5,472 bases of DNA from Oscillospiraceae bacterium (GTDB lineage Bacteria > Bacillota > Clostridia > Oscillospirales > Acutalibacteraceae), in NCBI GenBank assembly GCA_022508865.1, contig JAFLUK010000097.1, positions 1 through 5,472 on the forward strand, in the 5' to 3' direction. Below, piece by piece: positions 1-5,472 of the stretch. A program made the translations under genes and the position numbers. Position 1 is the first letter of the stretch; the number at the start of each line of letters is the position of its first letter. The notes below the pieces were generated by a model, which had not been told where the DNA came from, did no database searches, and worked only from the letters and a program-made list of their open reading frames with translations.

Positions 1-1
1 G

Positions 2-2206
2 TGTCCTGAAAATTCCCTATACTATGTTGCCTGTGGTGCGGCGCTGTGTGCAGACAGCACCATCAGCTTTGATGAGGTTATTGACAGAGTAAGTCATTAT
101 ACAGGCTCGGGCAACTTTGCCTTTAATCCACCTCTTTTCAGAAACGAAGAGGAATACAGGGAGTTTTCGGAAAGACACGCAAAGGCAACTGTTAAGGAAG
201 TGCCCTTGGCAGACTACAAGGGTAAGTGTTTTATAGGTATGGATGCAGGCTCAACAACCGTTAAAGCTGTTGTTATGGGTGAGAACGGAGAGCTTCTCCA
301 CTCAAAATACCTTCCAAACAGCGGTAATCCTGTGCCTATCATCAGGGAGTTTTTGCAGGAACTCTACTCTTTAAAACCGGATATAGAAATTAAAGCCTCT
401 GCTGTTACAGGATATGGTGAGGATATTATAAAGAACGCTTTTTGTGTTGACTATGGTATTGTTGAAACTGTAGCTCATTTTACAGCGGCAAAGAGCTTTA
501 TGCCAGATGTTCAGTTTGTTATTGACATTGGCGGACAGGACATAAAATGCTTTAAGGTGCACAATGGTGCAATTGACAATATCTTTCTTAACGAAGCTTG
601 TTCATCAGGCTGCGGCTCATTCCTTCAAACCTTTGCTAATGCTTTGGGTTACTCAATTCAGGATTTTGCAGCCTTGGGAATTTACGGAAAGCACCCTGTT
701 GATTTGGGCTCAAGGTGTACTGTATTTATGAATTCTTCTGTTAAGCAGGCTCAAAAGGACGGCGCTACCATTGAGGATATTTCAGGCGGTTTGTCACTTT
801 CTGTTGTAAAGAATGCGCTTTACAAAGTTATCCGAGCTTCCGGTCCCGACGAACTGGGAAGAAAGGTTGTTGTACAGGGCGGTACCTTTCTTAACGATGC
901 AGTGTTGAGAGCCTTTGAGCAGGAAATGGGCGTAAATGTAGTTCGTCCTACAATTTCAGGACTGATGGGGGCCTATGGCGCGGCGCTTTATGCAAAGAGC
1001 AGAGTTCGGGACAAAGATGTAACAAGCTCAATTCTTGACAGCAAATCACTGGAAGATTTTGTACACAAAATCAGCGTTGTGAATTGCGGGCTTTGCAATA
1101 ACAATTGTCGACTTACAGTAAACACTTTTGCCGACGGCAGAAAATTTATCGGCGGCAACAGATGTGAAAGACCTATTACCAAAAAGGCTCCTGACCAGAG
1201 TTTAAATATATATGAATACAAGCTAAAGGTGCTTGATGAATACAAAAGCGTAAAGGGAAGCAGGGGAAAAATCGGTATTCCCATGGGGCTTAATATGTTT
1301 GAGCTTCTTCCTTTCTGGCATAGATTTTTTACAGAGCTGGGTTTTGAGGTTGTTCGTTCACCATATTCTTCAAGAAAGCTGTATCAGCAGGGTCAGCAGA
1401 CTATTCCAAGCGACACAGTGTGTTTCCCTGCAAAGCTGATACACGGTCACATTAAGGCGTTAATTAATGAGGGTGTAGATACAATTTTTTATCCTTGTCT
1501 TTCATATAACCTTAACGAAGATTTGGGTGACAACCACTATAACTGTCCTGTTGTTGCTTACTATTCAGAGGTTATTTACAACAATATGAAAGAGGTAAGA
1601 AATATTACCTTTATCAAGGATTACCTTGGTATCCACCGCAAAAAGGACTTTGCAAAAAAGGCTTATGAGGCTTTTGTAAAGTATTTCCCTGATATTACTC
1701 AAAAGGAAATTAAGAATGCCGCAAATGCAGCATATGAGGAATATGACAGTTACTTTGAAAAAATCCGCAAACGCGGTGATGAAATAATTGCTCAGGCAGA
1801 AAAAGAAGGCAAAACAATTATTGTGCTTTCCGGCAGACCATACCATGTTGATCCGGAGATTAATCACGGTATTGACAAAATGATTGGCTCCTTTGGGGTT
1901 GCAATTGTTTCCGAGGACTGCATTTCCAACAGGGTGGATAAATTCCAGGTGGGAGTTCTTAACCAGTGGACATATCACAGCAGACTGTATGCGGCTGCAA
2001 AATATGTCAGCGAAAGAGAAGATATGAATCTGGTTCAGCTGGTATCCTTTGGATGCGGTGTTGACGCTATCACTACAGATGAGGTTAGAGATATTCTGGA
2101 GCAAAAGGGCAAGATTTATACACAGATTAAGATTGACGAAATTACAAACCTGGGAGCTGTAAAGATAAGAATACGTTCACTTCTTGCAGCAATAGGCAGA
2201 GAATAA
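2..2206 (+). CDS. Tandem BcrAD/BadFG activase with DUF2229 (2-hydroxyacyl-CoA dehydratase activator-like), 5' end missing
   Basis: Seen: the reading frame is open from base 2, so the gene starts outside the window; 734 residues are visible (numbered from the codon at base 2). Residues 1-30 (YVACGAAL) look like the end of a first activase domain. A second activase spans about 76-335: GMDAGSTTVK (79-88), TGYG (136-139), DIGGQD (175-180), Cys200 in NEACSSG, Cys239 in SRCTVF, and VQGGTFLND (291-299). The 39-residue Cys200-Cys239 spacing matches the two cysteines of HgdC that hold a [4Fe-4S] cluster across its dimer. A four-Cys linker follows (Cys362, 365, 369, 388), then DUF2229 (about 421-640) with CFPAKL, and late GRPYH (611-615) and FGCG (684-687) motifs. 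Known: such activases use ATP to inject a low-potential electron into a dehydratase-type partner in the cytoplasm. Inferred: the partner is the next gene, 49 bases on. Roughly 250 N-terminal residues are missing. The substrate is unknown. Confidence 0.9.
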   Translation, partial: CPENSLYYVACGAALCADSTISFDEVIDRVSHYTGSGNFAFNPPLFRNEEEYREFSERHAKATVKEVPLADYKGKCFIGMDAGSTTVKAVVMGENGELLHSKYLPNSGNPVPIIREFLQELYSLKPDIEIKASAVTGYGEDIIKNAFCVDYGIVETVAHFTAAKSFMPDVQFVIDIGGQDIKCFKVHNGAIDNIFLNEACSSGCGSFLQTFANALGYSIQDFAALGIYGKHPVDLGSRCTVFMNSSVKQAQKDGATIEDISGGLSLSVVKNALYKVIRASGPDELGRKVVVQGGTFLNDAVLRAFEQEMGVNVVRPTISGLMGAYGAALYAKSRVRDKDVTSSILDSKSLEDFVHKISVVNCGLCNNNCRLTVNTFADGRKFIGGNRCERPITKKAPDQSLNIYEYKLKVLDEYKSVKGSRGKIGIPMGLNMFELLPFWHRFFTELGFEVVRSPYSSRKLYQQGQQTIPSDTVCFPAKLIHGHIKALINEGVDTIFYPCLSYNLNEDLGDNHYNCPVVAYYSEVIYNNMKEVRNITFIKDYLGIHRKKDFAKKAYEAFVKYFPDITQKEIKNAANAAYEEYDSYFEKIRKRGDEIIAQAEKEGKTIIVLSGRPYHVDPEINHGIDKMIGSFGVAIVSEDCISNRVDKFQVGVLNQWTYHSRLYAAAKYVSEREDMNLVQLVSFGCGVDAITTDEVRDILEQKGKIYTQIKIDEITNLGAVKIRIRSLLAAIGRE

Positions 2207-2241
2207 TTAATAATATTATATTGCAAAGATAATTTTTTATT

Positions 2242-2247
2242 GGGAGG
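2242..2247 (+). promoter_or_regulatory. Ribosome binding site that decides the start of the second gene
   Basis: GGGAGG lies 8 bases before the GTG at 2256, which is ideal spacing. An in-frame TTG at 2250 is only 2 bases from this site and is therefore a poor start. The whole 49-base gap between the two + strand genes is AT-rich and shows no hairpin or convincing promoter, so the genes are probably co-transcribed. Confidence 0.8.
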
Positions 2248-2255
2248 TTTTGCTT

Positions 2256-3569
2256 GTGGCAAAACTGGTTTATGATAAAGACGGACGTCTGATGTATACA
2301 AAAGAAATGAATGACGAGGGGTACAAAATCCTTGTGCCTATGATGATGCCTGTACACTTTGGTATTCTTATGGATGCATTCAGGCACGAGGGCTACGATG
2401 TGGAGCTTCTTGATACTGACGGTCCCGAAATTGCACAGACAGGACTGAAATATGTTCACAACGATACCTGCTATCCCGCATTGTTGGTTATAGGTCAGCT
2501 GATAAATGCATTGGAAAGCGGTAAGTACGATTTGAACAAAACTGCCCTTATGATTACACAGACAGGCGGCGGGTGCAGAGCTTCTAACTACATACATTTG
2601 TTGAGAAAGGGTCTTAAAAAGGCAGGTCTTGAGCAGATACCTGTAATTTCTCTTAACCTGTCAGGATTAGAAAAGAATCCCGGCTTTAAGATTACCCTTC
2701 CTCTTATCCGCAGAGTTATTGCAGGTCTTGTTTACGGAGATGTGCTTATGACCCTTCGTAACCAGACTAAACCTTACGAAATAAACAAAGGAGAGTCCGA
2801 GTCCCTTGTGGAGAAGTGGCAGAATAAGCTGGCTATGGACTTTAACAAGGGCAAAAGCTACCGCTTCAAGGAAATGGAAGGTATTCTCGACTCTATCTGC
2901 AGTGATTTTTCTAAAATAAAGAAAAATAACGAAAAGAAAATCCGAGTAGGCGTTGTGGGAGAAATCTATGTAAAATATGCCCGACTTGGCAATAACGATT
3001 TGGAGCAGTTTCTTTTTGATCAGGGCTGTGAAATTTGTCTTCCCGGTGTTATGGGTTTTGCCGCATTTAAGATTGACAACCGCATTGAGGACATTAAGCT
3101 GTACGGCGGAAGTAAGGCGAAGAAAAAGGTTTGTGAAGTGCTTCTGAACTACGTTTCAAAGACAGAAGATATGATGATAGAGGCAACGAAAAAATACGGT
3201 TTTCAGCCTCCTGCAAAGTATGCCCACACAAAAAGTCTTATTGACGGAGTTATCGGCTTTGGCTCAAAAATGGGTGAAGGTTGGCTTCTTACAGCGGAAA
3301 TGCTGGAGCTTGCAGAAACAGGCTTTGAAAACATTGTATGCACCCAGCCCTTTGGCTGTTTGCCTAACCACATTAACGGCAAGGGAATGATTAGAAAAAT
3401 TAAGGAAATCAACCCAAAGGCAAATATTGTTGCCATTGACTATGACCCGGGCGCGCCAAGAGTTAATCAGGAAAACAGAATTAAGCTTATGCTTGCAGTA
3501 GCCAGAGAAGAGCTTGACAAACGCATAAAGGTTAAGGAAAACGGAAAAAAGCAAAAAATCACAGTTTGA
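2256..3569 (+). CDS. 2-hydroxyacyl-CoA dehydratase D-component-like protein (acyl-CoA dehydratase activase-related)
   Basis: This 437-residue soluble protein matches the C-terminal part of the large fused activase/dehydratase-like proteins of Clostridia. Visible family motifs are NDTCYPALLVIGQ (Cys72), QTGGGCRASNY (Cys107), VGVVGEIYVKY (231-241), GCEICLPG (Cys258, Cys261) and QPFGCLPNHINGKG (Cys368), followed by AIDYDPGAPRVNQENRIK near the C terminus. Cys72, Cys107 and Cys368 sit in the most family-like motifs and are the best candidates for three [4Fe-4S] ligands, as in the HgdA/HgdB subunits; this is inference. GTG at 2256 is chosen because GGGAGG lies 8 bases upstream. No signal peptide or membrane segment is visible, but the tail is Lys-rich. 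It follows the activase gene by 49 bases and is the last gene before a terminator, so it is likely the electron-accepting partner. Which compound it reduces or dehydrates cannot be told; the family contains many members of unknown function. Confidence 0.88.
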   Translation: MAKLVYDKDGRLMYTKEMNDEGYKILVPMMMPVHFGILMDAFRHEGYDVELLDTDGPEIAQTGLKYVHNDTCYPALLVIGQLINALESGKYDLNKTALMITQTGGGCRASNYIHLLRKGLKKAGLEQIPVISLNLSGLEKNPGFKITLPLIRRVIAGLVYGDVLMTLRNQTKPYEINKGESESLVEKWQNKLAMDFNKGKSYRFKEMEGILDSICSDFSKIKKNNEKKIRVGVVGEIYVKYARLGNNDLEQFLFDQGCEICLPGVMGFAAFKIDNRIEDIKLYGGSKAKKKVCEVLLNYVSKTEDMMIEATKKYGFQPPAKYAHTKSLIDGVIGFGSKMGEGWLLTAEMLELAETGFENIVCTQPFGCLPNHINGKGMIRKIKEINPKANIVAIDYDPGAPRVNQENRIKLMLAVAREELDKRIKVKENGKKQKITV

Positions 3570-3588
3570 TTCAAAATCATCAAATGAA

Positions 3589-3626
3589 AAAACCACCCAC
3601 TCACAAAAAAGTGAATTGGTGGTTTT
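3589..3626. terminator. Bidirectional intrinsic terminator between convergent genes
   Basis: A 9-bp outer stem (AAAACCACC at 3589-3597 with GGTGGTTTT at 3618-3626) encloses a small internal mismatch and a 4-bp inner stem (TCAC 3601-3604 with GTGA 3611-3614), closed by a loop of six A. On the + strand the stem runs into TTTTATATTTTA; on the - strand the outer arm ends in six T followed by CATTT. It begins 19 bases after the + gene stop and 18 bases after the - gene stop, so it can serve both transcripts. It is the only feature in the 75-base gap. Confidence 0.85.
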
Positions 3627-3644
3627 ATATTTTACCAAAAAATA

Positions 3645-5429
3645 TCATTCATTATAATCGTTGTAGTAATAATTATAATTACCCTTTTTGCCGGACTTTT
3701 TGATAGCTGTTGTGCTTGTGCCGGTAATACGTTCAAAGGTGTTTTTTATTACGCTTTTATGCTGTTTTTTCGGCTTGTACTTTTTCAGTGCCTCTTGGTC
3801 ACCCAGCTCTGCCGCCTTTCTCATATAATGGTTGGCCTTGGCGCTGTCCTTATCAAAGCCGTTTTTGCCGGTTTTGTAGTACTTGCTGACAGTTTTGTAA
3901 AAGGAGATAAGCCAATCTGTAACATCCTCAACACCAAGTCTGGAGGCTCTTTTCAGATAGCTGTTTATTCTCTTGTAGTTGCTGTGGTTAATACCGTCAT
4001 TTATCATTTCCAGCGCTTTTTCTTTGTATTCCTCAGCATATTCTTTGAGCAAATCAGGGTCAAGTTCTCTTGCTTTCTTTAAATACTCGGCAGACTTTTG
4101 CTTGTCCTTAATAAATCCGTTGACACCGTGTCTGTAGTTAAAGTAGCAGTTAACATAGGTGATAATTAAATTTTTTGCAGCTTCTTTGTTGCCGCATTTG
4201 ATTGCTTTCAGATAAAAATCCTCTGCCATTTCATAATTTTTTTGCACGCCCTCTCCGTTTTGATATTGCAAACCGTATTGGTTATAAATAATACCAAGAT
4301 TTTCAAGAGAATTTTCGTTGCCGTGATCTGCCGCCTTGCAAAAATATTCTTCAGCCTTAATAAAGTCAGGGTTAACTTCTTCTGTGCCGTTGTAGTAGTA
4401 AATGCCAATCTGGTTGTAAAGAACAGAAAGATTTTTCTTTGCATAGGTGTTGCCCAGCTCGGCGGCACGTTTAAAGAACTTTTCTGCAGTTTCTAAATCT
4501 TTTTCCACACCGCTACCGTTAAAGTACAGTGTGCCCTGTTGATTATAGTAGTTACCCAGCTTTTCGGCAGCATCCTGATTGCCAAGGAGAGATGCTTGTT
4601 CCAGAAGTTCTGTATTGTTTTCCTGTAGACCCTCTTGAAGATAATGCTGACCCAACAGGTCTTTTGCCTCTTGGCTGCCAAGGTTTGATGCCTTGTTAAG
4701 ATAAGAAATTTTTTCTGCATTTTCACAGGACAGGCTCTTTTTATAATAGCAATCGCTTAAAAGTATCTTTGCTTCCTTACAGCCGTAATCTGCTGAACAA
4801 ATAAGATTTTCTATTGCTGAATCAAGATTATTCTGATTGTAGGCAGATTTGCCGATAGAAAAATAAACCTGTGCAAGTTCCTGTTGAGCGTTAGAGACAC
4901 CCATTTCCAAAGCCTTTTTCAGACAGGATTTTTTCTTTTCGGGGTAAAAGTCAAGGGGAAGCAGACAACCAAGACGATAATAAATGTGGGACAGCTCATC
5001 TTTTTCAAAGGAATCGGTTTTTTCAAGGCACTTTGAAAAATACTTAAGAGCATTTTCTGCTTTGTTATTGGTGTCGTAAAAACGGCCGAGAAAAAGTATT
5101 GCGTCGGAATGATTTTTTGCAGCAGCTTTCTCTAAAAGTACAAGTCCGCTATTTATGTCAATGTCTGTTCCGTAGCCGTTGCAAAGCATAGCGCCTGCCT
5201 TAAAGCAAGCCTGGCTGTTATCATTTTCGGCAACAGCAAGATAAATTTCCAGCGCAGGCTGATACTTTTTTTCGCTATAACAAAGGTCTGCCTTTTCCAA
5301 AGCCGCTTTGCCGTCAATTATTCCAAGTCTGATTCTGTCAATATCCGTAAGAGGATAGGCGCAATTAGGACAAGCAACAGCCTTGTCGGAAAAGGACTTT
5401 CCGCATTCCGGACAATTAATAAGAGCCAT
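3645..5429 (-). CDS. Zinc-ribbon protein with Sel1/TPR-like repeats and Tyr/Asn-rich tail, function unknown
   Basis: This 594-residue protein begins with a zinc ribbon (C6-P-E-C9 and C20-P-N-C23). A linker and one TPR-like helix pair follow (about 41-70, KKYQPALEIYLAVAE). About twelve Sel1/TPR-like units then run from 72 to 544, each ending in a KAxxxGN-type turn. The first six are 32-39 residues long and the last six 42-44, longer than the usual 36 of Sel1 because of an added YNQ-G segment. The tail (about 551-594) is Lys-rich and ends NYNYYYNDYNE. No signal peptide or membrane helix is seen, so it should be cytoplasmic. ATG at 5429 is preferred: GGGGA lies 8-9 bases before it, and zinc-ribbon proteins commonly open with MALIxCPECG. 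An in-frame ATG at 5444 would add five residues with a poorly spaced site. Such repeats usually bind proteins as scaffolds; no partner or pathway can be named. It converges on the activase operon and is probably a separate transcription unit. Confidence 0.85.
   Translation of the reverse strand: MALINCPECGKSFSDKAVACPNCAYPLTDIDRIRLGIIDGKAALEKADLCYSEKKYQPALEIYLAVAENDNSQACFKAGAMLCNGYGTDIDINSGLVLLEKAAAKNHSDAILFLGRFYDTNNKAENALKYFSKCLEKTDSFEKDELSHIYYRLGCLLPLDFYPEKKKSCLKKALEMGVSNAQQELAQVYFSIGKSAYNQNNLDSAIENLICSADYGCKEAKILLSDCYYKKSLSCENAEKISYLNKASNLGSQEAKDLLGQHYLQEGLQENNTELLEQASLLGNQDAAEKLGNYYNQQGTLYFNGSGVEKDLETAEKFFKRAAELGNTYAKKNLSVLYNQIGIYYYNGTEEVNPDFIKAEEYFCKAADHGNENSLENLGIIYNQYGLQYQNGEGVQKNYEMAEDFYLKAIKCGNKEAAKNLIITYVNCYFNYRHGVNGFIKDKQKSAEYLKKARELDPDLLKEYAEEYKEKALEMINDGINHSNYKRINSYLKRASRLGVEDVTDWLISFYKTVSKYYKTGKNGFDKDSAKANHYMRKAAELGDQEALKKYKPKKQHKSVIKNTFERITGTSTTAIKKSGKKGNYNYYYNDYNE
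3798..4577 (-). repeat. Extended Sel1-like repeats, long-period block (units 7-12)
   Basis: These bases encode residues 285-544, six units of 43, 44, 43, 44, 42 and 44 residues. Units 7-9 share the order LxxxYNQxGxxYxNG, then AEdFxxKAxxxGN (for example YNQQGTLYFNG, YNQIGIYYYNG, YNQYGLQYQNG). Units 10-12 keep the length but drift in sequence. Relative to the 36-residue Sel1 unit there are about seven extra residues in the loop or helix between LxxxY and the NG turn. The repeats are seen in the protein; they are diverged in DNA. Confidence 0.7.
4578..5216 (-). repeat. Sel1/TPR-like repeats, short-period block (units 1-6)
   Basis: These bases encode residues 72-284 of the zinc-ribbon protein. 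By eye there are six units of about 36, 32, 39, 39, 35 and 32 residues, with recurring A-x-x-x-L-x-x-x-Y and K-A-x-x-x-G positions. The best match to classic Sel1 is the first unit, which contains NGYGTDIDINSG and LLEKAAAKNH. Boundaries were set by eye and the middle units are degenerate. Confidence 0.65.
5361..5414 (-). other. N-terminal zinc-ribbon domain (CPEC...CPNC)
   Basis: Residues 6-23 of the - strand protein hold two CPxC knuckles separated by ten residues (C6, C9, C20, C23), the layout of small bacterial zinc ribbons. All four ligands are present, so a bound Zn2+ is expected. This kind of knuckle often sits at the N terminus of regulatory or scaffold proteins and does not by itself show nucleic acid binding. 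Confidence 0.85.
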
Positions 5430-5436
5430 TTTGAAA

Positions 5437-5442
5437 TTCCCC
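5437..5442 (-). promoter_or_regulatory. Ribosome binding site for the zinc-ribbon gene
   Basis: Read on the - strand, GGGGAA (5442 down to 5437) lies 8 bases before the ATG at 5429. It overlaps the alternative upstream ATG at 5444, which favours the downstream start. Confidence 0.6.
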
Positions 5443-5459
5443 ATTTTCCCATTTTATCT

Positions 5460-5472
5460 ATCATATATTATA
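5460..5472 (-). promoter_or_regulatory. Possible -10 element of the zinc-ribbon gene promoter
   Basis: On the - strand, TATAAT occupies 5472-5467, and an overlapping alternative TATGAT lies at 5465-5460. Either would give a leader of about 20-35 bases before the ATG at 5429. The matching -35 box would lie beyond the right edge and cannot be checked; the region is very AT-rich, so chance matches are likely. Confidence 0.35.

Noticed and set aside
200..202. GTG as the translation start of the activase gene
   Set aside because: The frame is open upstream and encodes family-like sequence; the purine-rich stretch touches the GTG, leaving no spacing for a ribosome.
1565..2104. Open frame on the - strand inside the activase gene (179 codons)
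   Set aside because: It lies wholly opposite a strongly conserved coding region, its translation is low-complexity Phe/Ile/Asn-rich with no recognisable domain, and it is best explained as a shadow.
2250..2252. TTG as the start of the second gene
   Set aside because: It lies only 2 bases from the GGGAGG site, while the GTG at 2256 has 8-base spacing.
2207..2255. Possible promoter or regulatory RNA between the two + genes
   Set aside because: The sequence is only AT-rich; TTGCAA and GATAAT-like words are too close to form a sigma-70 promoter, and no stable stem was found.
2142..2597. Open frame on the - strand across the junction of the two + genes (151 codons)
   Set aside because: It overlaps the conserved ends of both genes, has a Cys/His/Ile-rich composition typical of antisense translation, and shows no domain.
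3264..3638. Open frame on the - strand over the 3' end of the second gene and the terminator
   Set aside because: It runs through the hairpin and opposite conserved codons with no recognisable protein similarity.
3759..4082. Hydrophobic open frame on the + strand opposite the repeat protein (107 codons)
   Set aside because: It looks membrane-like only because the antisense of Lys/Glu/Ala-rich repeats reads as Phe/Leu/Val-rich; there is no ribosome binding site or family match.
1..5472. CRISPR array, tRNA, insertion sequence or phage attachment site
   Set aside because: No direct repeat-spacer pattern, cloverleaf, transposase or terminal inverted repeats were seen on either strand.

Overview
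The window holds two co-directional genes on the + strand, a hairpin terminator, and one convergent gene on the - strand. The moderately AT-rich DNA, strong Shine-Dalgarno sites, GTG starts and oxygen-sensitive iron-sulfur protein families suggest an anaerobic Gram-positive bacterium of the class Clostridia, plausibly a gut Oscillospiraceae/Ruminococcaceae-type organism. This is inferred from family and style only; there is no rRNA or other marker to place it.

Region 1 (2-2206, +) is the 3' part of a large gene that enters from beyond the left edge. It encodes the tail of one BcrAD/BadFG activase domain, a complete second activase domain with ASKHA ATPase motifs and two cluster cysteines, a four-cysteine linker, and a DUF2229 / 2-hydroxyacyl-CoA dehydratase-like C-terminal part. 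Region 2 (2256-3569, +) lies 49 bases downstream and encodes a separate protein of the dehydratase D-component-like family. Many relatives carry these parts in one chain of about 1400 residues, so here the system appears split over two adjacent genes. Both proteins show the same three-cysteine pattern (C-[FY]-P-A, a second Cys 25-35 residues later, and a late F-G-C followed by an I-D...G-A...R-I block). This suggests two related cluster-binding halves, analogous to HgdA/HgdB, driven by the activase. The physiological substrate cannot be read from this window.

Region 3 (3570-3644) is a short convergent intergenic gap holding one hairpin with A-rich and T-rich flanks, likely terminating transcription from both sides.

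Region 4 (3645-5429, -) encodes a 594-residue cytoplasmic protein with an N-terminal CPxC...CPxC zinc ribbon, about twelve Sel1/TPR-like helical repeats in two size classes, and a basic tail ending in a Tyr/Asn-rich stretch. Its role is unknown. A -10-like element and a ribosome binding site sit at the right edge of the window.

No tRNA, rRNA, CRISPR array, transposase or attachment site was seen. Nothing in the window forces the conclusion that it holds a wholly new system. The most interesting points are the split tandem-activase/dehydratase-like reductase of unknown substrate and the two-phase repeat protein.
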